Assembly (NCBI RefSeq): GCF_013343235.1
Contig: NZ_CP040094.1
Coordinates: 2,480,501 to 2,544,500 of the forward strand
Direction of reading: 5' to 3'
From: Nostoc sp. TCL240-02
Lineage (GTDB): Bacteria > Cyanobacteriota > Cyanobacteriia > Cyanobacteriales > Nostocaceae
DNA length: 64,000 nucleotides
Part shown: positions 37,024 to 46,058 of the stretch, piece by piece
Position numbering within the stretch: position 1 is the stretch's first letter
How the letters are laid out: each line of letters begins with the position of its first letter
The notes under the pieces: model-generated
What the model saw: the letters and a program-made list of their open reading frames with translations, nothing else
Databases searched by the model: none
Told to the model about the DNA's origin: nothing
Program-made: the position numbers and the translations under genes

Positions 37024-40000
37024 CTAGTTCAAAAATAACTGTGTTACTGCGTCTTCGGAAAGCGATTCTATTTGCAAGAAAAGCTCATCTAAGCTATTGC
37101 TTTGATTTTGTGATGTTGGCTGTATAGGTGTATCTTGGGTTGTTTCAAGATGTTGATCTAAAATTGGAGCTAGTACTTCTTGTGTTAGATAGTTAGCTAG
37201 CATTTCAATGTTGGGATAATCAAAAGCTAGGGTTGAAGGTAGGGGATGGTTTAAACTTGCTTCTAGCCGATTTTTTAGTTGGATAGACATGAGAGAATCC
37301 ATACCCATTTGGAAAAATCCTTGCTGGTTTTCGGGAGGATTTTCTGGGTCGAGATCCAAAATCTCACTCACTATCATTTGCAGATGAGTGATGAGTAAGT
37401 TGTGGCGATCGCCTGCTAAACTCTTCTCTAGCTGCAACAATAGCTCTGACTTGGTTACAGCGCTATTTTCTTGTTTTTCTTGCGGTTGTCCCAACTCTTC
37501 TAGTAGGGGTCTGTGTCGTCTGACTTCAAATGTGGGTTTAAAGATGCTCCAGTCAACATCTGCGACTGTTTTTTGTACCACACCTGATTGCAAACACAAC
37601 TTCAATGCTTCTAGGGTTTGTGTGACAGCCATCGGTTTTAACCCGACACGCGACCACAGGCTTTGAACTTCAGCTGCAACAACGTTTATCTCATCCCAAC
37701 TACCCCAGTTAACACTCAATGCTGGTAAGTTGTTTCCTTGCCGATAATGAGCCAAAATATCCAAAAAGTGGTTTGCTGACGCATAAGGCGCAAGTCCGCT
37801 AGAACCCCAGATGGCGGCGGCTGAGGAAAACAAAATCAAAAAGTCAAGGTGGAGATTTTGAGTCAATTGATGCAATATCCAAGTACCGCTAACTTTGGCT
37901 GCTAATACATTTTGATATGTGCTTAAACTCATCTCTGCCAAGCTTTGAGGAATAGAAATCCCAGCCGCATGGATGATGCCGCGCAAGTGAGTATTGCTGG
38001 CAAATACAGCTTGCATATGACTAAAGTTGCTGACATCCGCTTGCACAACGTTGACTGTTGCACCTTGGGATTCTAATGTTTGAATGGCTGTAATTGCCTT
38101 TTTGTGCTTGTCATCTGGCGGTAAGGTATCCCATAAAGAACGCTCTGGCAATCCTTGTCTACCTGTGAGAACTAGGTGTCTTGCACCTTTGGCGACTAAC
38201 CAAGCTGCCAGCTTTAAACCTAGTCCTCCTAAACCACCTGTGATTAAGTAAGTGCCATCGGCATTAAATTCTGTTAACGGCTTCAATGCCTTTGGCACGG
38301 TACTGGTGACGAGACGTGCAACATATCTTTGACCATCACGCCAAGCAATTTGATCCTCTCCGTCGGGTGTTTGGATTTCTGCCAACAGTATGGCTGCTTG
38401 GTCTGCGGTGGTCTTATCAAGGTCAACTAAACCACCCCACAGTTCTGGGTGTTCCAGTGCTATCACCCTTCCCAGTCCCCATAAAAGTGATTGGGGTAGC
38501 GCCTGAGAATTGAGAGGAGATTTCACTGGTTGGGTATTTTGCGTGACTAACCATAAATGCGGCCAGTCTGACGGGGGATTTTTCACCAAGGCTTGAATCA
38601 AGTGCAGCACGCTACCGCAGAGTAACTTTTCGGCATCTTGCAAGGATGTTTCGGTGACTTGTGCAGAAGCAATATCCAGGCTCCACAAATGCACGATTCC
38701 CCGCAGAGGTAGCTGACTGCTTGCCTTTGCATCTTTGATTAGTTGCTGCAAATCTTCAGGATCGCTAGGATTGATTGTGAAATATCCTTGTGAAGATTCG
38801 CTGTAACTATTGCCAGGTATCACAAAGTGACAAGTTGCACCTTGCGCCTGTAATTGGGATGCTAAGGCAGTTCCTAAACCTTGACGATCGCCAAAAATTA
38901 ACCACAAACTATCTTGGCTATTTTTACTAGTGGAATTTTGTTGTGGTTTTAACCGCCAAGTTAGATCATAGAACAAATCGGTGCATTCTTCTGATATTGC
39001 AGATTTATTCGTTTCTTCTGGTGGTGGCGTTTTGCGGGCAATTTTTCTATCTAACCAGTATCGCTGACGTTGCCAGGGATAAGTGGGTAGCTGGATGTGG
39101 TTTCCACCGTCGGGATAGAGTTTGCGCCAATTTACAGGATATCCCGCAGTATATATCGCACCAAGGGAATTGAGCATCACAGCTAATTCATCTTCGTTGC
39201 GTTTGAGGGAAGGAAGTACAACACCTTGGCGATCGCTATACTGGAGTCCTTGCTCGATGGCTGTGGTTAAAATTGGATGGGGGCTAATTTCTAGAAAAAC
39301 CTCATGTCCTTCACCTATCAAGCTTTGAATAGCCGTCGAGAACAGTACAGGCTCGCGTAAATTCTTTACCCAATAGGTGGTATCTAAATCCAAACCATCA
39401 ATTAATTTACCTGTGACTGTGGAATAGATGGGGATAGTTGCTGCTTGGGGTTGAATTCCTTGTAAAAGTTGCCGCAGTTCGTCTTGTAAAGGTTCCATTT
39501 GCGGACTGTGGGAAGCGACATCTACTTTCACTAAGCGGCAAAAAATATTTTTGGCTTGTAAATTTCCCAGAATACTTTCTATCGCCTTGGGATCGCCTGA
39601 TAAAACAGTGGATGTCGGGCCATTGCTCACGGCTACAGATACGCAGTCTTCATAGCCAACTATCACCTTTTGTGCTTGTTCCAAAGATAAACCAACCACA
39701 GCCATTGCACCCTGACCACTGACCCGTTTAATTACTTGGCTGCGCTTACAGATAATCTTGGCGGCATCGTCTAAGTTTAAAGCACCTGCAATATAAGCTG
39801 CTGCTACTTCTCCCATACTATGACCGACGACAGCCGCAGGTTTAATCCCCCACGATTGCCAAAGCGTTGCTAAGGCTATCTCAACGGCAAATAAGGTCGG
39901 TTGGATAACGTCGATTTCTGTTAAACGCGAGTTCGCCTCGTCAAGCATCAATTGTTCCAGTAATGACCAATTTGTATACTGACTGATAGCTTCGTCACAC

Positions 40001-41706
40001 TGAACTATAACAGCCTTAAATACAGGTTCTTGCTGCAATAACTTGCGCCCCATACCCAACCACTGAGAACCTTGTCCAGGGAAGATAAAAATCGGTAGAT
40101 GCTGACGATCTGGAGTTTGGATACCCGTTGTAATCTGGGAATGTAGTTCTCCCTGGAGGTATGTTTCTAGTAACTGGGATAGTTCGTTGCGCGAACGAGT
40201 TAACAAGCTCAGGCGATGAGTATGATGACTGCGGCGGACGCTGGCGGTGTAGCAAATGTCTCGTAGAGTTTCTCCTTGAGTACTAAGAAAGTCTTGATAT
40301 GACTTTGCTAAACACTTTAAAGCTTCTGAACTCCTGGCTGAAATAGGTAGTAAAAAATACCCATCATCCTCATCTTTGACCCTATCCCCCGTTGGCGCTT
40401 CTTCAAGAATCGCATGAGCATTAGTCCCTCCCAGTCCAAGGGCTGTAACTCCAGCGCGGCGGGGGATTTGATTGGTTTGCCAAGGTGAGAGTTTAGTATT
40501 GACGTAAAAGGGACTACTAGCAAAGTCAATGCGGGGATTTGGTTGGTTAAAGTTAATACTTGGTGGTATCTGCTGGTGTTTCAAAGCCAGAATTAGCTTG
40601 ATTAGTCCAGCCATACCCGATGCTACATCCAAATGACCGATATTTGGCTTGACCGAACCGATCGCACAAAATCCCTGTTTTTGAGTTTGCGTGTGAAATG
40701 CCTGGGTTAAGGCATCGATTTCGATGGGGTCGCCAATGGGTGTACCGGTACCGTGAGCTTCGATGTATGAGATGGTTTCAGGGCTAATGCCAGCTTTGGA
40801 TAGAGCATCAATGATGGCGTTTTTCTGTCCGATTACCCCTGGTGCAGTGTAACTGGTTTTGAGGGCACCATCATTGTTAATTGCTGTGGCTCGAATGATA
40901 GCGTGAATGCGATCGCCATCTTCTAAAGCATTCGCTAACTTCTTCAAAACGACAATGCCGCCACCGCTACCGAAAACAGTCCCCCCAGCCTCGGCATCAA
41001 AGGCGCGGCAATGTCCATCAGGAGAAACAATACCACCACCACGATAGTAATAACCAGCACGATGAGGTACTCTGACGGAAATTGCTCCAGCCAAAGCCAT
41101 ATCGCAGTCGCCATTCAACAAGCCTTGACAAGCTAAATGTACTGCAACTAAGGAAGTGGAACAAGCTGTTTGGACTGTGACACTAGGCCCTGTCAAATTT
41201 AACCTGTAAGATACGCGACTGGTGAGAAAGTCTTTGTCACTACCAACGAAGGTTTCCAAGAAACTTTCAAAATCAAGTTTAGGACGCAAGCGATCGCCTA
41301 AAATACAATCCAATATGTAAGTATTAATACTTGCACCCGCATAAAAACCGATGGGGCTTTCATAGTTCTCAGGGTCACACCCAGCATCTTCGAGGGCTTC
41401 CCAAGCACACTCTAGAAATACACGATGTTGAGGATCGATGAGTTTGGCTTCTCTAGGTGAATAGCCAAAGAATCCGGCATCGAAGTATTCCACATTGTCA
41501 ATCATCGGACTGGCTTTGACATACTTGGGATCGTTGAGGGTAGAAGCATCTACACCTTCCGCCGCTAATTCCTCATCGCTAAAAAATGAGATACATTCAA
41601 CCCCATTTTTGAGATTTTGCCAGTATTCATCCAGGTTGTTTGCTTTGGGGAAACGTCCCGACATCCCGATAATGGCGATCGCTTTTTCGTTAAAGTTATT
41701 AGACAA
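37024..41706 (-). CDS. Type I PKS, one module KS-AT-KR-ACP (first PKS of the operon)
   Basis: 1560 residues. The KS (about 8-430) differs from the others: QTACSTSL at the active site, GGGIVSPDGHCRAFDAEA, and no N-terminal docking helix. This KS type is found in hybrid NRPS-PKS or early modules. The AT (about 520-830) has GHSMGEV and VASHSPQM; the VASH motif makes the malonyl/methylmalonyl call uncertain. The KR (about 1080-1330) has TYLITGGLGGLG, lacks the LDD motif (HAAGISIPQS) and has Trp in AIWGSSGLAPYASAN, features of A-type reductases. The ACP (about 1430-1500) has GMDSL and the tail is acidic. The start appears to be TTG 41706 (AGGTGG about eight bases upstream); no ATG or GTG precedes it after the last in-frame stop. 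It is the only PKS of the cluster whose KS-AT linker has no repeat insertion. Confidence 0.95.
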   Translation of the reverse strand: MSNNFNEKAIAIIGMSGRFPKANNLDEYWQNLKNGVECISFFSDEELAAEGVDASTLNDPKYVKASPMIDNVEYFDAGFFGYSPREAKLIDPQHRVFLECAWEALEDAGCDPENYESPIGFYAGASINTYILDCILGDRLRPKLDFESFLETFVGSDKDFLTSRVSYRLNLTGPSVTVQTACSTSLVAVHLACQGLLNGDCDMALAGAISVRVPHRAGYYYRGGGIVSPDGHCRAFDAEAGGTVFGSGGGIVVLKKLANALEDGDRIHAIIRATAINNDGALKTSYTAPGVIGQKNAIIDALSKAGISPETISYIEAHGTGTPIGDPIEIDALTQAFHTQTQKQGFCAIGSVKPNIGHLDVASGMAGLIKLILALKHQQIPPSINFNQPNPRIDFASSPFYVNTKLSPWQTNQIPRRAGVTALGLGGTNAHAILEEAPTGDRVKDEDDGYFLLPISARSSEALKCLAKSYQDFLSTQGETLRDICYTASVRRSHHTHRLSLLTRSRNELSQLLETYLQGELHSQITTGIQTPDRQHLPIFIFPGQGSQWLGMGRKLLQQEPVFKAVIVQCDEAISQYTNWSLLEQLMLDEANSRLTEIDVIQPTLFAVEIALATLWQSWGIKPAAVVGHSMGEVAAAYIAGALNLDDAAKIICKRSQVIKRVSGQGAMAVVGLSLEQAQKVIVGYEDCVSVAVSNGPTSTVLSGDPKAIESILGNLQAKNIFCRLVKVDVASHSPQMEPLQDELRQLLQGIQPQAATIPIYSTVTGKLIDGLDLDTTYWVKNLREPVLFSTAIQSLIGEGHEVFLEISPHPILTTAIEQGLQYSDRQGVVLPSLKRNEDELAVMLNSLGAIYTAGYPVNWRKLYPDGGNHIQLPTYPWQRQRYWLDRKIARKTPPPEETNKSAISEECTDLFYDLTWRLKPQQNSTSKNSQDSLWLIFGDRQGLGTALASQLQAQGATCHFVIPGNSYSESSQGYFTINPSDPEDLQQLIKDAKASSQLPLRGIVHLWSLDIASAQVTETSLQDAEKLLCGSVLHLIQALVKNPPSDWPHLWLVTQNTQPVKSPLNSQALPQSLLWGLGRVIALEHPELWGGLVDLDKTTADQAAILLAEIQTPDGEDQIAWRDGQRYVARLVTSTVPKALKPLTEFNADGTYLITGGLGGLGLKLAAWLVAKGARHLVLTGRQGLPERSLWDTLPPDDKHKKAITAIQTLESQGATVNVVQADVSNFSHMQAVFASNTHLRGIIHAAGISIPQSLAEMSLSTYQNVLAAKVSGTWILHQLTQNLHLDFLILFSSAAAIWGSSGLAPYASANHFLDILAHYRQGNNLPALSVNWGSWDEINVVAAEVQSLWSRVGLKPMAVTQTLEALKLCLQSGVVQKTVADVDWSIFKPTFEVRRHRPLLEELGQPQEKQENSAVTKSELLLQLEKSLAGDRHNLLITHLQMIVSEILDLDPENPPENQQGFFQMGMDSLMSIQLKNRLEASLNHPLPSTLAFDYPNIEMLANYLTQEVLAPILDQHLETTQDTPIQPTSQNQSNSLDELFLQIESLSEDAVTQLFLN

Positions 41707-41802
41707 CTCTAATCCACCTACTTGATTTTGCAGTATGACCTGATGAACTCTTCGTATCCTTTGGAGTTCGTATTTCCAACAATCTAGTCAGAATGTAACT
41801 CA

Positions 41803-43560
41803 CTACTCCCCACTTCCGAATGGCACAAATAAATTGAGACTAACTGTAGCCAAATCATTGGGTGGAAACTTGGCTTGGTAGCGGGGATCAGGAGTTAATC
41901 CAGCTAATTTTGCCGCAGCAATAAATTGATTCAATTCAATCGGATATTGATCTGTATAACCATGAGTCGCATCATAAGCTGTGGCTAAGGTATACCCAAT
42001 ATTCGCTGCTGCTAGGGCTGGCGGAATCGTATGTAAGTCTAGGACTAACAAACCAAATCGCCCAATATGCGGTTTCCAACGCTGTAAATGCTCTAATAAA
42101 TTTTGTAAGAGTTCATTAGCTGTAATCATTCGACCCCTACAAACAAAAGCTCCTGTAGAACTCAATTCACAGCCCATATTTCCCAGTCTGGGAGTGATAA
42201 AAGGACGGTTGTGATCTAAAAACGATCTGACATGGAGAAACTCGTCAGATGGTATTCCATATTTGGCGAGTATTGCTTTTGCCAAGTCGTCTGGGTCGTT
42301 AATATCACCAAAGATGACGCTTATCGGCGACTGCAAATCCTTGAGTCTTTTGTAAGTAGCTTCACGAGAGGCTTGATTATAATCAGCACAGACCATAATC
42401 AAGGGATTCTCATTGAGATATTTCCCTCTGAGAGTCTGATTTTGAATGACGTGATAGATATGCTCCATGAATGTACCATCCCCACAACCCATATCTACAA
42501 TTCCTTTGGGTTGTTCGTGAATAGGACGGTTAAAGATATCTCTAATAATCGCGTCAACCTTCTGGAAGTAGGTCTGATGAGCTAGTCCGCTACCCCAAAT
42601 ATTTACTCGACGATTCACATGGGTTTCATGTCCATCAGTATCTCGTCCCGATAAAATAACGGGATTGCCAAATAGCAGTTCTGGAATCTTCTCAAATGTT
42701 GGTAAATAAGAAACTGTGACTCCGTAAGCGTAGGCTCTAGAAATCGCATATAAGCCTGTACGGATGAACTGAACTTGACGACCTTGAATTACAACCCAGC
42801 CTTGTAAAGCCAGGATTTCAAAAGCTTCAAGTAAATGTTTTTGATTACCTGTTAACTGCTCAATATCAAGTGTGTGTGTTTTGGGATCGATTTGCTCAAA
42901 CACATTAGCCATTGCTAAAGATACCATCGTTGGGCCTACCAATAAGCCATTGAGATGGTGCAATATCTGACAACACACATACTGATAATCTTCATCTGTA
43001 CTTTCTACCAAGTCCCACTGTCTTTTAGCTCTTGCTAGCAGAGAGGAGAAATTCATGCCGTCAGCTAATTTAGACTGCAACGACAAAGTTAAATCTCCAA
43101 AAAGATAGTCATTGATATTAATCAGAGTAGGTAAAAAAGCAACAAACTCTTTATAAATTGATGACAGTCCTAACGCTATGCTGCCTCTGCGAGTCAAGGT
43201 GTAAAAGAGTTCTCCCTCTATTTCTTGATACTTCATCCATCCTTGCGACACCATTAACCGCAAAGCAACATTCAAATAGCCTATATTTCCCGGAAAATAT
43301 TTCAGAACTAGATTCAGGGGTACGACTTTTCCTTCTTCAAACAAGAAGAAGACTCCTCTTTCCTGTAGAGCATTTGTAGTTGGGCCTATGGCAATCCCAT
43401 CTAGATGCAGAAAGATTGTTCGCCGAACTGAGAGACGTTCTTTTCTTTCTTCGCTGTCTCCATCTGACAAATCAGGAATATTTTTCGGTCTAAACAATTT
43501 GTCGAGGATATCGCTTCTGGTATAAACTGCACAGCCAAAAATCTTGTCTCTTAATTGCAT
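41803..43560 (-). CDS. Stand-alone AprA/SxtA-type methyltransferase
   Basis: 585 residues. The C-terminal part is a class I SAM-dependent methyltransferase (motif I VDMGCGDGTF about 355-364, ADYNQAS about 392-398, FGDINDP about 417-423) with LHVRSFLDHNRPF (442-454), which I associate with the methyltransferases of PKS loading modules such as AprA (apratoxin) and SxtA (saxitoxin); that match is from memory. The first 285 residues consist of two related units: FLHLDGIAIGPTTNAL (50-65) with LTRRGSIAL (122-130), and LHHLNGLLVGPTMVSL (200-215) with FIRTGLYAI (265-273), each with an ALxxLxxQGW helix. This looks like an internal duplication of a winged-helix-like lid domain. No GNAT-type decarboxylase domain follows, unlike AprA and SxtA. 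It is the first gene of the operon, ATG 43560. The likely role is methylation of an ACP-bound unit. Confidence 0.75.
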   Translation of the reverse strand: MQLRDKIFGCAVYTRSDILDKLFRPKNIPDLSDGDSEERKERLSVRRTIFLHLDGIAIGPTTNALQERGVFFLFEEGKVVPLNLVLKYFPGNIGYLNVALRLMVSQGWMKYQEIEGELFYTLTRRGSIALGLSSIYKEFVAFLPTLININDYLFGDLTLSLQSKLADGMNFSSLLARAKRQWDLVESTDEDYQYVCCQILHHLNGLLVGPTMVSLAMANVFEQIDPKTHTLDIEQLTGNQKHLLEAFEILALQGWVVIQGRQVQFIRTGLYAISRAYAYGVTVSYLPTFEKIPELLFGNPVILSGRDTDGHETHVNRRVNIWGSGLAHQTYFQKVDAIIRDIFNRPIHEQPKGIVDMGCGDGTFMEHIYHVIQNQTLRGKYLNENPLIMVCADYNQASREATYKRLKDLQSPISVIFGDINDPDDLAKAILAKYGIPSDEFLHVRSFLDHNRPFITPRLGNMGCELSSTGAFVCRGRMITANELLQNLLEHLQRWKPHIGRFGLLVLDLHTIPPALAAANIGYTLATAYDATHGYTDQYPIELNQFIAAAKLAGLTPDPRYQAKFPPNDLATVSLNLFVPFGSGE

Positions 43561-44583
43561 AAGTCTTTATACACCTAAAAGCAACTATGCGTAACTGACC
43601 TTGCCTAAATCCAACAATAGTTCTAGGTATTTTGACTAATTTAATGGCTAACTAAATTAGCAAAAACCTAAATCCAAAAGCATTTTTGCAATAGAACAGA
43701 ATGGTTGAAGTTCCTTGCAGTTTTCGGCGCTATTACTCAGATTATGCACAGAAACATACGTGGGAACAAAGTCCACAAGCGATATGATTTGGCTAATCAA
43801 AAATTCCAATTTTGAAGATTACTGAAACACAGACCTTATGCTCGGTTAATTAAAGGAGTATAACCCTATAGCTTATCCTAAATATTGAGTTCAATACCTT
43901 TGCTTAAAGCACATTTTAGTTTTGAATGACTTTTCCCAAGCGGTTTTCATGAATTCCTTTTATAGATAAGCTAATTTAGATTACCTACATCTTGCAGGTA
44001 TTTTTAGACTGAGAATGAATTGCTGTTGCTGACTACATTAAGTAGATTCTTAATGCAATTTTTATGGTTAGCTGTGGAACTTATCCACTTTGTCCAAGCA
44101 AGTTACACCATTCGTAAAAATTATACACACATAATGATAGAGGAATTTTATATTTTTTATAATTTTACCTATACATAAGAAAATTTAATCACGTTTTTAT
44201 TTTAAGCTCTATATTTTAATAGCATTCAAAATTAATGATTACATAAACAAAATTTAATCCTTTTTTATCAAGATTTGATATATGCAAATAAATCAACAAT
44301 TATTCAATCAAAATTAACCTGTTGATAAACAAATTTTAATTTTTTATAAATACATTTATTTATATGATTCTGAGAAGAATCTTAAAAACGTTGCACTTCA
44401 TGCAAAAACTTTTCTGAGATTCGTGTAACTATATCAGTTGCAAAATTTGACCAGATATTTCCTATATACAGCCTAGCTAAAGCTTACCAACGGAGTTTTT
44501 CATAACTTGTTGAGTTTTAGCTATAAGGACTGTTGCTGCTTTTTCATAGTTTATAAAACTCTCAGAAATACCTAACCAAAAAT
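43561..44583. other. 1-kb AT-rich intergenic region between divergent genes
   Basis: No convincing ORF or RNA gene. It lies between the start of the PKS operon (minus) and the RTX gene (plus), so both promoters should be here. Near the PKS side are an 8-bp perfect inverted repeat CTAATTTA/TAAATTAG (43636-43643 and 43653-43660) and an 11-bp direct repeat CCTAAATCCAA (43604-43614 and 43667-43677). The middle (44100-44400) is extremely AT-rich. No consensus -35/-10 pair with correct spacing stood out. Confidence 0.6.
43636..43660. promoter_or_regulatory. Inverted repeat upstream of PKS operon, possible operator
   Basis: CTAATTTA-N9-TAAATTAG, perfect 8-bp arms, 76 bases upstream of the first gene of the polyketide operon and flanked by two copies of CCTAAATCCAA. 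Size and position suit a dimeric regulator site; the regulator is unknown and no regulator gene lies in the cluster. Confidence 0.4.
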
Positions 44584-45912
44584 ATGTCAAGACCATTGCC
44601 TCATCTTTTTGATTCCAACATCCTTGGTGGTCAAGATAGTCTGCTAAATATTTATTATCAAGTCACAGGATTGCACATCCCAAGTTCAGTACTTATAGGT
44701 ACGGCGAGTAATGACCTACTTAATGGTAGTAATGGCAATGATTTAATAGTCGGTGGACTGGGTAATGATTTTATTGTTGGTTCTTTAGGTCAAGATGTTC
44801 TCTTTGGCGGAGCCGGCAATGATTTCTTTTTACGTTTACCTAACGATGAAGACGATTTTGTCTCTGGGGGTAGTGGTAATGACCTTGTAGGTGGGGGTGG
44901 TGGTGACGACACCCTGTTGGGTGGATCAGGTAATGATGGTCTATTTGGTGCTGCTGATGACGATCTGCTCTATGGTGGTGCTGGTAACGACGTACTTTTT
45001 GGTGCAGAAGGGCGCGATCGCTTTGTAGCTAAAGCAGGTGAGGGGGTAGACTCTTTTGTTGACTTTAACCCCACCGATGACTTTATTGGTTTAGCTGGCG
45101 GCTTAACTTTCAATCAGATCAAGATAGAGGCGGTTGGTCCTAGCTCCTTGATTTCTGTGGCTGCAACAGGTGAGTTATTGGCGCTTGTAGCTTTTGTTAG
45201 TCCCGATCAGTTCACATCAGCTAATTTTGTACAAGTTAGCAATGCCGAACTTTACTCTCAACACGAATCACCACTTTCACAAGACATTCCTAGCGTTGGC
45301 GTTGCAAACCCGCAAACCGTTGGCACAGATGGTAGCGATTTTCTCAACGGAGGTTTTGGTAACGATATTATCCAAGGCGGACTGAGCAATGATGTGATCA
45401 ACGGTGGCACAGGTAACGATCGCTTATTTGGTGACGAAGGCGGTGACTTTATTAATGGTGATCTCGGTAACGATTATGTAAATGGTGGTGTTGGGGGTGA
45501 TTTCCTCAATGGTGGTTGGGGTAACGATACTATTGTTGGAGATACCGGTGATGACCTACTCAATGGTGGTCTTGGCAATGACCAACTATTTGCAGGTGCA
45601 GATAACGATGTTCTCAACGGCGATGAAGGTAATGATTTACTCGATGGTGGTTTAGGTTTCAACCTGCTTAGTGGTGGATCTGGACACGATACTTTTATCT
45701 TAGGTAGAGGTGCTAGATTTGACCAAATATTTGACTTCCAGAAAGGAGTAGATCACATTAAGTTACCCGATCAAATTAGCTTCGGACAACTGTCTTTAAT
45801 CCAAACTGGTGGTAACGTTTTAATTGCGATCGCTGGTAGCAGTGAACCACCTTTAGCAGTTGTTGATCGTATTCAAGCTAGTAGTCTGACAGCAACAGAT
45901 TTCATTGCATAG
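44584..45912 (+). CDS. RTX-type calcium-binding repeat protein
   Basis: 442 residues with two blocks of hemolysin-type nonapeptide repeats (GGxGNDxLxG), about residues 45-145 and 230-365, each predicted to form a Ca2+-bound parallel beta-roll. Between and after them are two related non-repeat segments (VDSFVDFNPTDDFIGLAGGLTFNQI and FDQIFDFQKGVDHIKLPDQISFGQL, around 162-180 and 380-400), which look like duplicated C-terminal domains of cyanobacterial RTX proteins. No N-terminal signal peptide; RTX proteins are usually exported by type I secretion using a C-terminal signal, but no secretion genes are adjacent. No toxin or enzyme domain is visible, so a surface or extracellular structural role is as likely as any other. 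Start ATG 44584. Confidence 0.85.
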   Translation: MSRPLPHLFDSNILGGQDSLLNIYYQVTGLHIPSSVLIGTASNDLLNGSNGNDLIVGGLGNDFIVGSLGQDVLFGGAGNDFFLRLPNDEDDFVSGGSGNDLVGGGGGDDTLLGGSGNDGLFGAADDDLLYGGAGNDVLFGAEGRDRFVAKAGEGVDSFVDFNPTDDFIGLAGGLTFNQIKIEAVGPSSLISVAATGELLALVAFVSPDQFTSANFVQVSNAELYSQHESPLSQDIPSVGVANPQTVGTDGSDFLNGGFGNDIIQGGLSNDVINGGTGNDRLFGDEGGDFINGDLGNDYVNGGVGGDFLNGGWGNDTIVGDTGDDLLNGGLGNDQLFAGADNDVLNGDEGNDLLDGGLGFNLLSGGSGHDTFILGRGARFDQIFDFQKGVDHIKLPDQISFGQLSLIQTGGNVLIAIAGSSEPPLAVVDRIQASSLTATDFIA

Positions 45913-45986
45913 TTGATCTCTCTTTTTACACTAATCAGGTACTGTATTATCTGTTGGTGTTAATGTAAAATCCAAAGAATCATTCA

Positions 45987-46030
45987 GATGTATCGCTAGA
46001 ACATTAACCAATATGTTCTATTGATACATC
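45987..46030. promoter_or_regulatory. 44-bp interrupted palindrome upstream of DevA-like gene
   Basis: GATGTATC-gct-AGAACAT-N8-ATGTTCT-att-GATACATC: two perfectly paired arms of 8 and 7 bp with a 3-bp mismatch between them. It covers the expected -35 region of a TATACT box (46034-46039) that lies 20 bases before the ABC gene start, so an operator is plausible. It is also 75 bp after the RTX stop and could act as a hairpin, though no U-run follows. Confidence 0.55.
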
Positions 46031-46058
46031 ATTTATACTAAATATTGTCAAATTTATA

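Noticed and set aside
37024..41706. Heterocyst glycolipid synthase (HglE-like) or an NRPS hybrid
   Set aside because: No condensation, adenylation or HglE-type domain set is present; neighbours are branching, E1/E2 and thioesterase genes, not the hgl set.
1..43560. Trans-AT PKS cluster
   Set aside because: Each KS except the half-module at 19.5-22 kb is followed by a plausible integrated AT, and no free-standing AT gene is seen, although HMGS cassettes are common in trans-AT systems.
44440..44480. TTGACC and TATATA as a promoter of the RTX gene
   Set aside because: The spacing is only 10 bases, incompatible with a standard sigma-70-type promoter.
44584..45912. Tandem GGTAACGAT-type DNA repeats as a mobile or regulatory repeat
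   Set aside because: They are the codons of the RTX nonapeptide repeats.
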